Position numbers and translations under genes: made by a program. The notes beneath the pieces are model-generated. The model was not told the origin of the DNA, did not search any database, and was given only the letters and a program-made list of their open reading frames with translations. 64,000 bases of DNA from an uncultured Pelagibacteraceae bacterium. Lineage in GTDB: Bacteria; Pseudomonadota; Alphaproteobacteria; Pelagibacterales; Pelagibacteraceae. The stretch lies in assembly GCA_902622825.1 (NCBI GenBank), contig CACNRH010000002.1, positions 1-64,000 on the forward strand, written 5' to 3'. Of the stretch, positions 1 through 12,737 are shown one piece after another. Each line of letters starts with the position of its first letter. Within the stretch, counting starts at the first letter, position 1.

Positions 1-68
1 AATGTTTCTGTTTGTTTCTGTCTGTAATTGCTTTGGTTGGTAAATCGGTTGGTTAGTGGATTTCACTT

Positions 69-90
69 TTCCCGAGCAGTTGGGAATTTT
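69..90 (+). terminator. putative intrinsic terminator
   Basis: TTCCCGA-GCAG-TTGGGAA: 7-bp stem (one G-T wobble), tetraloop, followed by TTTT. Confidence 0.45.
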
Positions 91-197
91 ATCCGATCAT
101 AAATCTTTAGTTAGAACCATACACTAATGCAAAACGAAAGGATGTATATTTATGATTAGTACTTGTTTTAAATTGCCTAAAACAATATAAATTGATT

Positions 198-1127
198 ATG
201 GATTATAAAAATTTTTTAGATGATGGATACTTAAATTTAGGTCAAATTATATCTAAAAATGAATGTGATAAACTCTATGATAAGTTATTAAAATCAAGAG
301 ATTGGTCACCTAATCTTTTTAGATCTGAGGAGGAAGTTAATAAAAAGTTACTTCCAGATAGAACTTCAAAAAATCCAAAAGGTGGTACTAATCCAGGCAA
401 AGGTAAATGTAATTTAGCAGAGGAATTAGATTTAGACTTTTTAGAAAAAAATGAAAGTTTTGTAAAAATTATAAATGATATTTGTGGCCATGATCATGAG
501 CTATTACTAAAAAAATTTGTTGTTGCAGTACCTGCTGACTGGATACCCGAATGGCTCAAAATTAAAATGAAGAAACAATATATAGATAATATAAACCCTT
601 ACATTAAAGAAGAATATAGAGATGTAACTTATTTCAGAGGAATTGATTATCACATGGATTACATGGACCAAGTTGGTACTAAAGCAGACATGATTACAAT
701 TTATGTATATTTAAATAATGTAACAGAAAAAATGTCACCTCTACATGTAATAAAAAAAAGTCATGAATATAGCTATACACTTTTTCCTCATTACTACGAA
801 GACGAAACAAATAAATCAATTATTTTGGGTGAAAATTCAGATAATAAAAAAAGATATGATAAAGAAATTTTAATAGGCAATGCTGGATCGGTATTTGTAT
901 GGTCATGCGTAACAATGCATAGAACAAGACCCTTTAAAAGTAGTGATTTACCAAGAATATCTCTAAGATATACTATTCGAAAAAATAAAAATAATAAAAA
1001 TAATTTAATCATTGATAAATTCTTAAAAAAACATTCACTAGAAAATTTTAGAAATGATTTAAATAATACAACTACTTTAAAGAGTAAATTTGGTGAATTT
1101 AAAAATATTAATGCAAACCAAAAGTAA
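198..1127 (+). CDS. phytanoyl-CoA dioxygenase (PhyH)-like 2OG-Fe(II) oxygenase
   Basis: H-x-D (YHMDYMD) and distal H...R (TMHRTRPF...PRISLRYT) motifs; ATG at 198 preferred over TTG at 192. Confidence 0.65.
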   Translation: MDYKNFLDDGYLNLGQIISKNECDKLYDKLLKSRDWSPNLFRSEEEVNKKLLPDRTSKNPKGGTNPGKGKCNLAEELDLDFLEKNESFVKIINDICGHDHELLLKKFVVAVPADWIPEWLKIKMKKQYIDNINPYIKEEYRDVTYFRGIDYHMDYMDQVGTKADMITIYVYLNNVTEKMSPLHVIKKSHEYSYTLFPHYYEDETNKSIILGENSDNKKRYDKEILIGNAGSVFVWSCVTMHRTRPFKSSDLPRISLRYTIRKNKNNKNNLIIDKFLKKHSLENFRNDLNNTTTLKSKFGEFKNINANQK

Positions 1128-1135
1128 AATTATTT

Positions 1136-1396
1136 TCAATTATTATTAACTTCCTTAATTAATTTCTTTAGAAACTTACCAATCAAGTCCGCATCATCAG
1201 GATTCAACATTTGCTCTTTTTCGATACCCTTTTTCATTTCATCTCTTATCTTATCTTTCACAAGTATAATTTTTTCCCTGGATAATTGATCACTTAAATC
1301 CTTTTTTAGACTATTCACTAACGATCCAATTGTTAGTTGGAATAATACAAAAATACTTATAAAAATTATTAATGTCTTAATTACAAATATTTTCAT
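1136..1396 (-). CDS. hypothetical small protein with N-terminal hydrophobic segment
   Basis: 86-aa ORF overlapping the upstream glycosyltransferase by 4 bp. Confidence 0.55.
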   Translation of the reverse strand: MKIFVIKTLIIFISIFVLFQLTIGSLVNSLKKDLSDQLSREKIILVKDKIRDEMKKGIEKEQMLNPDDADLIGKFLKKLIKEVNNN

Positions 1397-3048
1397 TTTA
1401 TTTTACTGTTTTTCATATTTATGAATAATTCATTTACTATATTACCATTTATCTCAAACTTATAATAGGATTTAAAATAATCAGGGATTGTGTATCTTTT
1501 TTTATTGTATATTGGCCTTGTAAAATAATAATAATTGGTAAAAATAAAATCACTTTCATAATGCCTATCTTCAATAAAATTTATCTTATTTGCATCAGCT
1601 GCTTCCATAATTAATTTAGTTTTATTTAAATCAGTAAAACTTGCTGATGAAATTTTTATAGGAAATTCATCATTATTAGTATTCTTTAGTAAATGATTTA
1701 GAGTTTGAGAGTTTGAGACTCCCCAATAATCTAATGCAAATTCGCCCTTTATAAAACTATTTACTAATCCATTAAAATATACGTGCTGGTGCGGGTGCAT
1801 TTTAATAATATTGTATATACTAAATAATGATTGAATTGAAAAAATTAGTATAAATATCCTAAAATATTTGATGTTTATCTTTTTTAAAAAATTCAAAAAA
1901 AATAATCCAAGAATTATGAGTGGTGGATATAAAAAATATAACTGCCTCCATCCAGAGTAAAGAGTTGAGTTAAATAAAATTACTAATAAAATTGGAGTAA
2001 TAGTGACCATAAGGAAAAAAATACCAAACATTTCATAATTCTCTCTCCATAGGTTGTTATTTTTAATTACCTCTATTTGGAATAAGTTTCTAAAAAAAAT
2101 AAAGAATGTATAGATAACTCCAAATATAATAATTACCGAAAATATAACTGGTGTAGTTAGTAAAAACCAAACAAAAAAGTAATGCCAGGGAGTAAACTCT
2201 GCATTTATAAATTTACCAAAGTATAATATTTCTCCCTTCCAGGGATAATTTTTAAACTCATTATAAGCGACTAATAGATTTGAAAATGTATCTTCCCATA
2301 ATAACGGCCATAAAAAAACTAAGAAACCCAGAAATAAAAATAAGTACTTAATAGAACTAAAAATTTTAAATTTAGTATTTGTATTATCTGTATTGAATAA
2401 AAAAAAGAATAAAGTTATTAATGGTAAGTAAATACCTACTATCCTTACTCCGACAGCTAATGATGTAAAAAAAGCAGCTAAAATTATTGACGAATTATTT
2501 TTATCCCTTAAAAATTTTACGCTAAACAGGGTCGCAATAATAAATAAACTCATAAATATTATATCTTTAGGGTTATAAAAACTTTCAGCAAATATTCTTG
2601 GTGATAAAATTAAAGATAAACTTCCAATCAGCGACAAAACTTTGTCCTGAAAAATTTGGTTACATAGAATAAAAAATACAATAGTTGATATAAAGAACAA
2701 TATGAAATTTATTAAGTGTCTAAATAAAAAGGCATCTCTCGTATTATCAATGTCAAAAAAAAATTCAAGAAAAGCCAAAGGTAAATCAAAAACTACGCCG
2801 TACGCTTTGTCTTTATAGTCACTTAGATTTGGTATATCGACCACAAATTTTGAGAGATCGGCGTTAATTCCAATTTTTTCAAAAATATACTTTAAAGATA
2901 CGAAACCATTATCTCTATTTATATTTTCATCAAATGATATCCCATAATCTTTGTAAATATTGACCCCGATAATGAAATAAATCAAAAAAATGAAAAAAAT
3001 TAATAAATTAATTTTAAACTTTTTTTTTGTTTGTTTTACAGTAATCAT
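1393..3048 (-). CDS. multi-pass membrane glycosyltransferase (GT39/ArnT-like)
   Basis: 551 aa, many hydrophobic segments, N-terminal FDE motif (GISFDENINRD). Confidence 0.6.
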   Translation of the reverse strand: MITVKQTKKKFKINLLIFFIFLIYFIIGVNIYKDYGISFDENINRDNGFVSLKYIFEKIGINADLSKFVVDIPNLSDYKDKAYGVVFDLPLAFLEFFFDIDNTRDAFLFRHLINFILFFISTIVFFILCNQIFQDKVLSLIGSLSLILSPRIFAESFYNPKDIIFMSLFIIATLFSVKFLRDKNNSSIILAAFFTSLAVGVRIVGIYLPLITLFFFLFNTDNTNTKFKIFSSIKYLFLFLGFLVFLWPLLWEDTFSNLLVAYNEFKNYPWKGEILYFGKFINAEFTPWHYFFVWFLLTTPVIFSVIIIFGVIYTFFIFFRNLFQIEVIKNNNLWRENYEMFGIFFLMVTITPILLVILFNSTLYSGWRQLYFLYPPLIILGLFFLNFLKKINIKYFRIFILIFSIQSLFSIYNIIKMHPHQHVYFNGLVNSFIKGEFALDYWGVSNSQTLNHLLKNTNNDEFPIKISSASFTDLNKTKLIMEAADANKINFIEDRHYESDFIFTNYYYFTRPIYNKKRYTIPDYFKSYYKFEINGNIVNELFINMKNSKIK

Positions 3049-3072
3049 TTTTTTTTGTATTGTTTTTATTGC

Positions 3073-4065
3073 ATGAAATCGACTCTACTATTAAAAAATA
3101 TTTTAACAACTTTTCTAGGAATTTTTTTATCACTTGTTGTCATTGAAATAATGCTTCGAATTTTGGGTTATACCCCCTGGCATTACGATAAGTCAAATAA
3201 TCCCAGTATTTACCGATTTGACAATGAACTTGGTTGGATATCAAAAAGCGGGAAGTTTAGTATGAGTGTATCAAAGAGTAATAAGGACATATTTGAGATG
3301 ACAATTGAAGATGATTCTAGCAGAAAGATATATGGAAATCCTGCTGAAAATAAGATTTTGTTTCTTGGAGGGTCTTTCACACAAGGCTGGGGTGTCAATG
3401 ATAACGAAACATTTGCTAATTATGTACAGAAAAATTTTAAAAATTACCAAATCAAGAACTTCGGTCAAGGTGGTTACGGAAGTGTACAATCTTATTTGCT
3501 CTTAAAGAGATTATATAATGAAGGTGCTAAACCAAAACTTGTAGTCTACTCATTTATTGATCACCATGAGTACAGAAATGTTGCTCGAGGGGAATGGCTT
3601 AGATTGCTACTAAAATATTCCAATTCGGGTCATGAAACCTCTCCCCGAGTACCTTTTGCAACTATTGGAAAAAATAATGTAATTAATTTTCATAAACCGG
3701 TTGGTTATCCAATGTTTCCATTGAGAGAATCTTTGTCTTTGGTAAATTTTTTAGAGTTTAATTATGCAAAAATTACTACCAAAAAAAGAAAAAAAATGCA
3801 AAAAGAGGTTTTGCGTAAATTGTTGCTAGAAATGAAAAAAATTAGTGATACTAAAAACACGGTTTTTTTATTCGTCAATTTAAAATCTGAGATTTCTGAA
3901 CATGAAAATTTTTTAATAAACCAGCGAATAAATTATGTTGATTGTAATATAAAACTATCTGAGGACACTTTGCTAGACGGAGACTATCATCCTAATGTTA
4001 AAGCTCACAAATTATATAGCCGGTGCATTACGTCTTACTTAAAAAGAAATAATTTACTTTTCTAA
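3073..4065 (+). CDS. SGNH/GDSL-like hydrolase with N-terminal membrane anchor
   Basis: [12 protein letters not shown] block I and C-terminal DGDYHPN (D..H) block; start at internal ATG 3073. Confidence 0.65.
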   Translation: MKSTLLLKNILTTFLGIFLSLVVIEIMLRILGYTPWHYDKSNNPSIYRFDNELGWISKSGKFSMSVSKSNKDIFEMTIEDDSSRKIYGNPAENKILFLGGSFTQGWGVNDNETFANYVQKNFKNYQIKNFGQGGYGSVQSYLLLKRLYNEGAKPKLVVYSFIDHHEYRNVARGEWLRLLLKYSNSGHETSPRVPFATIGKNNVINFHKPVGYPMFPLRESLSLVNFLEFNYAKITTKKRKKMQKEVLRKLLLEMKKISDTKNTVFLFVNLKSEISEHENFLINQRINYVDCNIKLSEDTLLDGDYHPNVKAHKLYSRCITSYLKRNNLLF

Positions 4066-5919
4066 AAAACTTTTTAGTTGTTTTGATCGACTAGGATGTT
4101 TGAGTTTTCTAAGTGCTTTTGCCTCGATTTGTCTTATTCTTTCTCTAGTAACGGAAAATTGCAGACCTACCTCCTCTAGAGTATGATCAGTATTCATTCC
4201 AATTCCAAATCTCATTCTTAAAACTCTCTCCTCTCTAGGAGTCAATGATGCTAAAATTTTTGTTGTAGATTCACTTAAATTAGATTGTATAGCAGTGTCC
4301 AAGGGCTGAAGAGCATTCTTATCCTCAATAAAATCTCCAAGACTACTGTCTTCCTCATCACCAACTGGGGTTTCTAATGATACAGGCTCTTTAGCAATTT
4401 TTAAAACTTTTCTTACTTTCTCTAGTGGCATTGCAAGTTTTTTTGCTAGCTCCTCGGGAGTCGGTTCTCTTCCAAACTCACTCATAATTTGTCTTTGAGT
4501 CCTTACAATTTTGTTAATTGTTTCAATCATGTGAACTGGTATTCTTATAGTTCTTGCTTGGTCAGCTATAGATCTTGTAATAGCTTGCCTAATCCACCAA
4601 GTTGCATATGTTGAAAATTTATAACCTCTTCTATACTCAAATTTATCTACAGCTTTCATCAATCCAATATTACCTTCCTGAATTAAGTCTAAAAATTGTA
4701 GTCCTCTATTGGTATATTTTTTCGCGATAGAAATTACCAATCTCAAATTGGCTTCTACCATTTCTTTTTTTGCTATTCGGGACTCTCTTTCCCCTTTTTG
4801 AATTCTGCTGACTAACTTTTTAAATTCACCTACTGACAAGCCAATTTTTTTACTTAACTCTATTAGCCTGTCTCTAATTTCATTAAAATCTTTTTTATGT
4901 TTTTTGAAAAAGCTTTTCCAGGTTTTGTTCTCATTCAAAAACGTTTCAAATTTCGGATTGATCTCATTTCCTAAATAATATTTTAAAAATTCTTCTCTTG
5001 TTATTTTATTTTCCATTGCTAATCTTAGTAAAATTCCCTCAAGAGAAACTATTTTTTTATTTTCTTTGTAATGTGCCTGAACAAGCTCTTCTACAACACC
5101 TGGTGACAAAGGAAGGTTTTTAAAATTATCTATTAAAGTTGACTGTATTTTTTTAAAGTTTTTACTTTTTGATGTCGAAAGCTCTTTCGAGGAAAGCAGT
5201 AGTGTTAATTTCTCAGTTTGATATTTAGTTAATTTAGAATAATTTTTATTTAGGTTGTCTAAAATTTTTAAAATTTTAGGTTTTATCTCTTCTTCCATCT
5301 TTGCAAGTGAGACATTAAATTCATCCTCATTAATATTTTCTTCCTCAGCTTGTTTTTCTCCACCCTCTGAAGAAGTCTTTTGATTTAATTTTTCACTAGA
5401 TTTATTTTTTTTTGAATCTTTTTCGCCCTCTTCTGTTTCAATGTCTTCGTAACTAGAGTCTATATCAATAATATCCCTAACCAATATCTCCTGATTTTCA
5501 ATTTTATCTTTCCACTCTGTGATTTTTTTTCCTACAATTGGACTTTGTGTTAAGGCATTAATCATCACATCTTTACCTGCTTCTATTCTTTTAGCAATTG
5601 CAATCTCACCCTCTCTGGATAATAACTCAACCCCTCCCATCTCTCTCAGATACATTCTTATAGGGTCGTCGCTTTTATCTGAAGATTTATCTTCGCTTAC
5701 TTGCGCCACCTCTTTCTTCTTATGAACTTGATAATCAGCTTTTTTTTCTACTAAAGTTATCTTGTTATCTGCAATTATAATGAAAGATTTTTCGGTATTA
5801 TCACTTGAATTACCTCTTTTACCTAAAGACTTACCCAGTTCCTCATATGTAATAAAACCTCTTTTTAAACCTTTGTCTAAAAGACGTTCAAATGATTTTG
5901 TAATTAGTTTATCAGGCAT
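4054..5919 (-). CDS. rpoD: RNA polymerase primary sigma factor RpoD
   Basis: Regions 1.2-4.2, e.g. [41 protein letters not shown] and [14 protein letters not shown]. Confidence 0.97.
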   Translation of the reverse strand: MPDKLITKSFERLLDKGLKRGFITYEELGKSLGKRGNSSDNTEKSFIIIADNKITLVEKKADYQVHKKKEVAQVSEDKSSDKSDDPIRMYLREMGGVELLSREGEIAIAKRIEAGKDVMINALTQSPIVGKKITEWKDKIENQEILVRDIIDIDSSYEDIETEEGEKDSKKNKSSEKLNQKTSSEGGEKQAEEENINEDEFNVSLAKMEEEIKPKILKILDNLNKNYSKLTKYQTEKLTLLLSSKELSTSKSKNFKKIQSTLIDNFKNLPLSPGVVEELVQAHYKENKKIVSLEGILLRLAMENKITREEFLKYYLGNEINPKFETFLNENKTWKSFFKKHKKDFNEIRDRLIELSKKIGLSVGEFKKLVSRIQKGERESRIAKKEMVEANLRLVISIAKKYTNRGLQFLDLIQEGNIGLMKAVDKFEYRRGYKFSTYATWWIRQAITRSIADQARTIRIPVHMIETINKIVRTQRQIMSEFGREPTPEELAKKLAMPLEKVRKVLKIAKEPVSLETPVGDEEDSSLGDFIEDKNALQPLDTAIQSNLSESTTKILASLTPREERVLRMRFGIGMNTDHTLEEVGLQFSVTRERIRQIEAKALRKLKHPSRSKQLKSFLEK

Positions 5920-5972
5920 AATATAAACAGTAGAGTATATATAGTCTTTAAATTCTAAAAATCTATTCTTTT

Positions 5973-7757
5973 TTATTCCCCATTTATCTGACTTTTAAGC
6001 TTAACTAACTCAGAGTATGCATTTTCATCGAAGTTTTCTAACAATTTTTTTTCAAACGACTCAATTTTTTTTTGCTGAATTTCTTTATTGTAATCTGAAA
6101 TTAACTCATCAATTATATTAATTATTTCCTGATCATTTTTTCTATTGATTATTAGCCTTACATTAGAATTTAAGTATATATCTTCTATTAATTTTTTATG
6201 GGATGTGCTGAATTTTTCCATGATAATTTCTTTTGAGCAATTATCAGAAAGTATCAATTTAACTATTTCATTTTTAAAATCTTCGTTGTCATCTTTTGAA
6301 AAGCTAATTTTGCTGATTTCTTCAATTCTAGCATGAAATAACTTATCAAACTCAATTAACATAAATAAGATAGATAATTCTTTTATTTCTAAATTGTTAA
6401 GATTATTCTTTCTTTCCAGTATTTGTTTGGTTTCCTTTAAAATCTTTTCTTGCTTAAAATTGTAAATTTTTCTTGATCTTTTTAAATTTTGATTTGGTGT
6501 GAGTGACCTGAGTTTATCTAAATATTCCTCGGTTATATATTTTTTCAAAGTTTGATCTTTAATGTTGTTGCTTAATTTTTTTATATACTTTTCAAATCTT
6601 GAAATTTCGTAAGGATCAGACAGGTTTAATTTTTCTAAATATTTGTTCCATACATAATCTTTTATATCTATTTTGTTTCTTATTAATTTCAAAAATTCTT
6701 CTCTTCCATTTTTTTTAATAAAATCATCTGGATCAGTGGATATTGGCAATGAAGCAAAATAGATATTTTTATTTTCAGAAATATATGGAAAAGTATTTTC
6801 GGCGATCCTTAACGCAGCTTTTTGTCCACTTACGTCACCGTCTAATGATATTATTGGATTTGAAAAAAACCTCCAAACAAGTTCGACTTGATTTTCGGTA
6901 AAGGCTGTACCAGAATTAGCAATTACATTCTTAATATTATTTTCATACAAGCTTATAACATCCATGTAGCCCTCTACTACGATCACCTCATCCCTTTTGA
7001 CTCTAAAATTTCTAGCTCTATCAAGATTAAATAATATTTTACCTTTTTTATAAAATTCTGTCTCCGGAGAATTTATATACTTTGCTATTTTATCACCTGA
7101 AATAACTCTTCCTCCAAATGCGATTGGGTCGTTAGTCAAATTATTTATGGGAAAAATTATTCTTGAATGAAATCTATTTATAATCTTATTGCTCTTTTCG
7201 TTTTTATAAAATAGACCAGTTAACTCGATTTCATCATCATTATATTTTTTTTTAAGTATTTCATAAAAGTTTTCATTTCGATCAACATAACCAATTTTAA
7301 AATCCTTTAGGGTGTTTTTTGTCACTCCTCTTTTTTCTAAATAAAGTAAAACATTTTTATGTTCGCTCGAAAATAGCTTCTCATGAAAATGGTTTTGAAA
7401 ATCTTGATAAATATTTTTATACACTTGATATCTTTTTTCTTTTTTTTCATCGAATTTAGAAAATTTGTACTCTTGCATCCCTGCCTCTGAGGCAAGATAT
7501 TTTACTGCTTCACCAAATCTCATAGATTTTGTTTTCATTAAAAAATCAAAAATATTTCCATGCTCCCCAGTGCTAAAACAATGATAAAAACCTTTTTCAT
7601 CGCTTACGGTAAAAGATGGCGTTTTTTCGTTTTTGAATGGAGATAACCCTACGAATTCTTTTCCTCTTTTTTTTAAGTTTACTGTTTTTGCCACAACAGA
7701 CGAAACCTTTAGTCTTAATTTTATTTCCTCCAAATATTCTTTAGGATACTTCATCAA
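5973..7757 (-). CDS. dnaG: DNA primase
   Basis: Zn/TOPRIM primase motifs ([39 protein letters not shown]). Confidence 0.95.
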   Translation of the reverse strand: MMKYPKEYLEEIKLRLKVSSVVAKTVNLKKRGKEFVGLSPFKNEKTPSFTVSDEKGFYHCFSTGEHGNIFDFLMKTKSMRFGEAVKYLASEAGMQEYKFSKFDEKKEKRYQVYKNIYQDFQNHFHEKLFSSEHKNVLLYLEKRGVTKNTLKDFKIGYVDRNENFYEILKKKYNDDEIELTGLFYKNEKSNKIINRFHSRIIFPINNLTNDPIAFGGRVISGDKIAKYINSPETEFYKKGKILFNLDRARNFRVKRDEVIVVEGYMDVISLYENNIKNVIANSGTAFTENQVELVWRFFSNPIISLDGDVSGQKAALRIAENTFPYISENKNIYFASLPISTDPDDFIKKNGREEFLKLIRNKIDIKDYVWNKYLEKLNLSDPYEISRFEKYIKKLSNNIKDQTLKKYITEEYLDKLRSLTPNQNLKRSRKIYNFKQEKILKETKQILERKNNLNNLEIKELSILFMLIEFDKLFHARIEEISKISFSKDDNEDFKNEIVKLILSDNCSKEIIMEKFSTSHKKLIEDIYLNSNVRLIINRKNDQEIINIIDELISDYNKEIQQKKIESFEKKLLENFDENAYSELVKLKSQINGE

Positions 7758-8206
7758 TTTAACAACTCTTTAATAATTTTACTTACTTTCGAAAAATCCA
7801 GAGTATCACCATGAGATTTTTTTAATGCACCCATTATTTTACCCATGTCTTTCATAGATTGAACATTTAATTGTTTGATAAGTGTTTCGCATAATTCTTT
7901 TGTTTGAGCTTCATCTAGTTGTTTTGGTAAAAATTCGTTAATGATTTTTATTTCTTTCGTCTCTTTGTCGTAGAGATCTTTTCTTCCAGCTTTTTGATAC
8001 GCTTCACATGAGTCGTTTCTTTGCTTAACCATTTTCTTAAGTATAGACGAAACATCATTATCTTTTAGGCTTTCCTCTTTAATTTTTTTAGCTATTTTTA
8101 AATCTTTAATTGCCGATATAATAAGTCTTAAGGTAGGATAAACTTCTTTATCTTTATTTTTAAGGCTTAGGGACAGCTTTTCTTCTATTTTTTTTTCGAG
8201 AGACAT
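7754..8206 (-). CDS. yqeY: GatB/YqeY domain protein
   Basis: YqeY family sequence (FLPKQLDEAQ..., MGKIMGALKKSHG); upstream of dnaG-rpoD. Confidence 0.9.
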   Translation of the reverse strand: MSLEKKIEEKLSLSLKNKDKEVYPTLRLIISAIKDLKIAKKIKEESLKDNDVSSILKKMVKQRNDSCEAYQKAGRKDLYDKETKEIKIINEFLPKQLDEAQTKELCETLIKQLNVQSMKDMGKIMGALKKSHGDTLDFSKVSKIIKELLN

Positions 8207-8255
8207 AATGAAGTTAATTTAATCACAAATTATATTTAAAATAAAAAGATCTTTC

Positions 8256-8284
8256 TTGACGATTTTTAAAGTTTTTCATATGTT
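8256..8284 (+). promoter_or_regulatory. putative sigma70 promoter for carAB
   Basis: TTGACG - 17 bp - TATGTT in the carA/yqeY divergent gap. Confidence 0.5.
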
Positions 8285-8326
8285 TCGCAAAATCATGTTT
8301 ATAAGTTTTTTACTTTAACTCATGAG

Positions 8327-9535
8327 TTGTATTTGAAACATTTTGATCAAAATATATACTCACAAAACAATCTTAAAAAGATCAATGGTACCGCTATTTT
8401 AGTTCTAGAGAATGGGAAATTCTACAAAGGTTTTGGTTTAGGTCACGAGGGTTCCGCAACTGGAGAGGTGTGTTTCAATACTTCAATTACCGGCTACCAA
8501 GAAATTATTTCAGATCCATCTTATGCGGAACAAATAATTAATTTTACTTTCCCCCATGTTGGTAACGTGGGAACAAATAGTGAGGATCATGAGTCTGATA
8601 AAGTTTGGACAAAAGGTATAATTTTAAATACAGAAATTACTGATCCCTCTAATTATCGTTCGCTTAAACATCTCGATTCGTGGTTAAAAAAAAATAAGAT
8701 AGTTGGGATTACAGGTATTGATACTAGAAATTTAACTAATTTCATAAGAGATAAAGGGGCGCCTAAGGGCACCATATCTTTTTTAAAAAGTGGAGAGTTT
8801 GATATTAAAAAAATGATAAGTATCACCAAAAAATGGAGCGGTTTAAAAAATCTTGATTTAGCTAAAAAAGTTTCAACAAAAAAAAATTATGTGTGGAAAG
8901 ATTTTAAAACTTGGAAAAAAGGAGAAGGTTTCACAAAAAATACAAAAAAGTCTTTACATGTTGTAGCTATTGACTACGGAATTAAAAAAAATATTTTAAG
9001 ATATTTTTCAGATTTTAACTGTAAGGTTACGATTGTTTCTTGCAAAACCGGTGCAAATGATATTTTAAAGTTAAAACCTAATGGTATTTTTTTATCTAAT
9101 GGCCCGGGTGACCCTGCGGCTACTGGAAAATACGCTATTCCAATTATAAAAAGTTTTATAAAAGTCAATCTTCCAATATTTGGGATTTGCCTAGGTCATC
9201 AATTGCTAGGTTTAGCTTTAGGAGCGAAAACTAAAAAGATGAGTTTAGGACATAGAGGTGCCAATCACCCCGTTAAAAATTTAATAAGAGGAAACGTTGA
9301 GATAACTAGTCAAAATCATGGATTTGAAATAGTAAAAAAAAATTTACCGAAAAATATTCAAATCACCCATCAGTCTCTTTTTGATAAAAGTATAGAAGGA
9401 ATCAAACTAAAATCTAAACCAATTTTTTCTGTGCAATACCATCCTGAGTCAAATCCAGGGCCACAAGATAGTGTTTATTTATTTGATGAGTTTATTAAAA
9501 GTATGAAAAAAAATGCCAAAAAGAAAAGATATTAA
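8327..9535 (+). CDS. carA: carbamoyl-phosphate synthase small subunit
   Basis: Class I GATase ([26 protein letters not shown]); start codon uncertain (TTG). Confidence 0.95.
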   Translation: MYLKHFDQNIYSQNNLKKINGTAILVLENGKFYKGFGLGHEGSATGEVCFNTSITGYQEIISDPSYAEQIINFTFPHVGNVGTNSEDHESDKVWTKGIILNTEITDPSNYRSLKHLDSWLKKNKIVGITGIDTRNLTNFIRDKGAPKGTISFLKSGEFDIKKMISITKKWSGLKNLDLAKKVSTKKNYVWKDFKTWKKGEGFTKNTKKSLHVVAIDYGIKKNILRYFSDFNCKVTIVSCKTGANDILKLKPNGIFLSNGPGDPAATGKYAIPIIKSFIKVNLPIFGICLGHQLLGLALGAKTKKMSLGHRGANHPVKNLIRGNVEITSQNHGFEIVKKNLPKNIQITHQSLFDKSIEGIKLKSKPIFSVQYHPESNPGPQDSVYLFDEFIKSMKKNAKKKRY

Positions 9536-12500
9536 AAAAATTTTAGTTGTTGGAGCCGGTCCAATCGTTATTGGCCAAGCATGTGAATTTGATTACTCTG
9601 GTACACAAGCTTGCAAGGCCTTAAAAGATGAGGGTTATAAGGTAATTTTAATTAATTCTAATCCAGCAACGATCATGACGGATCCAAACATAGCTGATAA
9701 AACTTATATCGAACCTATAACACTGGAAGTTCTTGAAAAAATTCTTATCAAAGAAAAACCTGATGCTATTTTACCAACAATGGGAGGACAAACTGCTTTG
9801 AATTTGGCAATGGAGGCAGAGAAAAAAGGGATACTAAAAAAATATAAAATTGAATTAATAGGTGCAAACTCAAAAGCAATTTCAAATGCTGAAGATAGGA
9901 AAAAGTTTAGAAAAAATATGCTTCAAATTGGTTTGGATTTACCAAAATCAAAAATAGTAAATAATTTTAATCAAGCTACAAAAGTTTTGAAACAAATTGG
10001 ATTGCCTGCAATTATAAGACCAGCATTTACTTTAGGTGGCCTTGGAGGTGGAATAGCTAAAAACAAAAAAGAATTTTTCAAAATAGTTAAAAACGGTCTG
10101 AATGAGTCACCCGTAAGTCAGATTTTGGTTGAAGAATGTTTAGAGGGTTGGAAAGAGTTTGAAATGGAAGTGGTTCGGGACAAAAAAGACAATTGTATAA
10201 TAATTTGCTCAATCGAAAATTTAGATCCGATGGGAATTCACACAGGAGACTCTGTCACCATAGCTCCTGCACTAACATTGACTGATAAAGAATATCAAGT
10301 AATGAGAAACGCATCGATAGCTTGTTTAAGAAAAATTGGCGTAGAAACTGGGGGGTCAAATGTTCAATTTGCCATTAACCCTAAAAATGGAAGAATGGTA
10401 ATTATTGAAATGAACCCAAGAGTTTCGAGATCTTCAGCTTTGGCATCAAAAGCTACTGGTTTTCCTATTGCAAAAGTGGCTGCAAAATTAGCAATTGGAT
10501 ATACTCTTGATGAATTAAAAAATGAGATAACAAAAGTTACCCCGGCCTCCTTTGAGCCAACGATTGATTATGTTGTAACTAAAATTCCTAGATTTACTTT
10601 TGAAAAATTTTCAGATTCAGCTGCGATTTTAGGCACTTCTATGAAATCAGTTGGTGAAGCAATGGCTATAGGAAGGAATTTTAAAGAGTCGTTACAAAAA
10701 GCTTTGGTATCTCTTGAAACAGGTTTTTCAGGCTTGGATCAAATATTTAACTTAAATGTTAATCAGATTGAAAAGAAACTTAAAGAGAATATCCCTAATA
10801 AAATTTTACTAGTTGGAGAAGCGTTTAGAAAAAAAATTAATTTAACTAAAATACACAAGCTTTCGAAAATTGATCCTTGGTTTTTAAATCAGATAAAAGA
10901 AATTATTGAAACTGAAGAAAAAATTAAGAAAAACGGTTTACCTAGAACTTTCAATGAATTAAATTATATAAAATCTATCGGTTTTTCAGATAAAAAACTA
11001 TCGAAACTCACAGGTACTTCTGAGAAATTGATTAGGAAGAGAAGAATTGATTTAAAAGTTTTACCCGTTTACAAAAAAGTAGATACTTGTGCTGCCGAGT
11101 TTAAATCCTTTACTCCCTATATGTACTCAACCTATCAAAGAAATTTTTCTCTAAAATCTGAATGTGAAGCTAATCCCTCAGGTAGAAAAAAAATTATTAT
11201 TCTTGGAGGAGGACCAAATAGGATAGGTCAAGGTATAGAGTTTGACTACTGTTGTTGTCAGGCCAGTTTTGCTCTTAAAGAGGCTAAATATGAGACTATA
11301 ATGGTAAATTGCAATCCAGAGACAGTTTCAACAGATTACGATACAAGTGATAGATTATATTTCGAGCCTTTAATCGATGAATATGTTTTTAATATTATAA
11401 ATAGGGAAAAATCTAAGGGTGTTTTAAAAGGAGTTATCACTCAATTCGGTGGACAAACTCCAATTAAACTAGCAAAATTTTTACACGATAATAAAATTCC
11501 AATATTAGGAACTCAGTATTCATCAATTGACCTTGCGGAAGATAGGGATAGATTTAGAAGTCTTTTGAACAGATTAAATTTAAAACAAGCTGAGAGCGGC
11601 ATCGCAAAAACATTTCCTCAAGCTATTAAAATCGCAGAGAAGATTGGTTTACCTTTAATGGTTAGACCGTCATATGTGTTAGGTGGAAGAGCCATGGAAA
11701 TAGTTTACGAAAGAAGACAGCTTAAAGACTTTGTAAAAGAAGCATTTAAGGTGGCAGAAAAAAATCCAATTCTTATTGATAAATTTATCGATAATGCAAT
11801 GGAAGTAGATGTCGATGCAATATCAGATGGTAAAAATGTTTTCGTAGCTGGTATTATGCAGCATATTGAAGAAGCCGGGATACATTCGGGTGACTCGGCG
11901 TGCAGTTTACCGCCTGTATCTATAAAACCTTTTTTATTAAAAGAAATAGAAAATCAAACCAGAAAATTGGCTTTGGCACTAAAAGTCAGAGGTTTTATGA
12001 ATGTGCAATATGCTATCAAAAATGACTCGATTTATGTTATAGAAGTTAATCCTAGAGCAAGTAGAACGGTCCCATTTGTCTCAAAGGCAAAAAATTTACC
12101 TTTAGCTAAGATAGCCTCAAGAGTTATGGCTGGAGAAAAAATATTTAAGTTTAATTTAAAAAGTAAAACAAAAAATATGTTTGCTGTGAAAGAGGCAGTC
12201 TTCCCGTTCAATAAATTTCCTAACAGCGATCTTCTGCTTGGACCTGAAATGAAATCTACAGGTGAAGTTATGGGTTTTGATAGAAATTTCGGTATGGCAT
12301 TTGCAAAAAGTCAGATTGCAGCCTCAAATTCATTACCTAAAAAAGGTTTGGCTTTTATATCTTTAAAAAATAGTCATAAAAAGGAGGGAGTTCTATTGGC
12401 CAAACAATTAATTAAATTAAATTTCAAACTTTGTGGCACTGAAGGAACTGCCGATTTCATAAATCAGCACGGTATTGAATGTAAAAAAATAAATAAAGTG

Positions 12501-12737
12501 AATCAAGGATCTCCACATATAGTAGATGTGCTTAATGCAAAAAAAATTGCTCTAGTGATTAATACTGGGGGCGGAAACAGTGAAAATCAGCTCAGTGATG
12601 CCGTAGCTTTAAGAAGGGCAACTTTAGCAAATAAAGTTCCTTATTGTACCAATATGTCAACTGCAAAAGTTTGTTTAGAAGGAATAAAGTCTTTAAAATT
12701 TAAAGCTATAAATGTTACTTCGCTGCAAGATATTTAA
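9513..12737 (+). CDS. carB: carbamoyl-phosphate synthase large subunit
   Basis: 1074 aa, duplicated ATP-grasp domains ([30 protein letters not shown]). Confidence 0.97.
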   Translation: MPKRKDIKKILVVGAGPIVIGQACEFDYSGTQACKALKDEGYKVILINSNPATIMTDPNIADKTYIEPITLEVLEKILIKEKPDAILPTMGGQTALNLAMEAEKKGILKKYKIELIGANSKAISNAEDRKKFRKNMLQIGLDLPKSKIVNNFNQATKVLKQIGLPAIIRPAFTLGGLGGGIAKNKKEFFKIVKNGLNESPVSQILVEECLEGWKEFEMEVVRDKKDNCIIICSIENLDPMGIHTGDSVTIAPALTLTDKEYQVMRNASIACLRKIGVETGGSNVQFAINPKNGRMVIIEMNPRVSRSSALASKATGFPIAKVAAKLAIGYTLDELKNEITKVTPASFEPTIDYVVTKIPRFTFEKFSDSAAILGTSMKSVGEAMAIGRNFKESLQKALVSLETGFSGLDQIFNLNVNQIEKKLKENIPNKILLVGEAFRKKINLTKIHKLSKIDPWFLNQIKEIIETEEKIKKNGLPRTFNELNYIKSIGFSDKKLSKLTGTSEKLIRKRRIDLKVLPVYKKVDTCAAEFKSFTPYMYSTYQRNFSLKSECEANPSGRKKIIILGGGPNRIGQGIEFDYCCCQASFALKEAKYETIMVNCNPETVSTDYDTSDRLYFEPLIDEYVFNIINREKSKGVLKGVITQFGGQTPIKLAKFLHDNKIPILGTQYSSIDLAEDRDRFRSLLNRLNLKQAESGIAKTFPQAIKIAEKIGLPLMVRPSYVLGGRAMEIVYERRQLKDFVKEAFKVAEKNPILIDKFIDNAMEVDVDAISDGKNVFVAGIMQHIEEAGIHSGDSACSLPPVSIKPFLLKEIENQTRKLALALKVRGFMNVQYAIKNDSIYVIEVNPRASRTVPFVSKAKNLPLAKIASRVMAGEKIFKFNLKSKTKNMFAVKEAVFPFNKFPNSDLLLGPEMKSTGEVMGFDRNFGMAFAKSQIAASNSLPKKGLAFISLKNSHKKEGVLLAKQLIKLNFKLCGTEGTADFINQHGIECKKINKVNQGSPHIVDVLNAKKIALVINTGGGNSENQLSDAVALRRATLANKVPYCTNMSTAKVCLEGIKSLKFKAINVTSLQDI

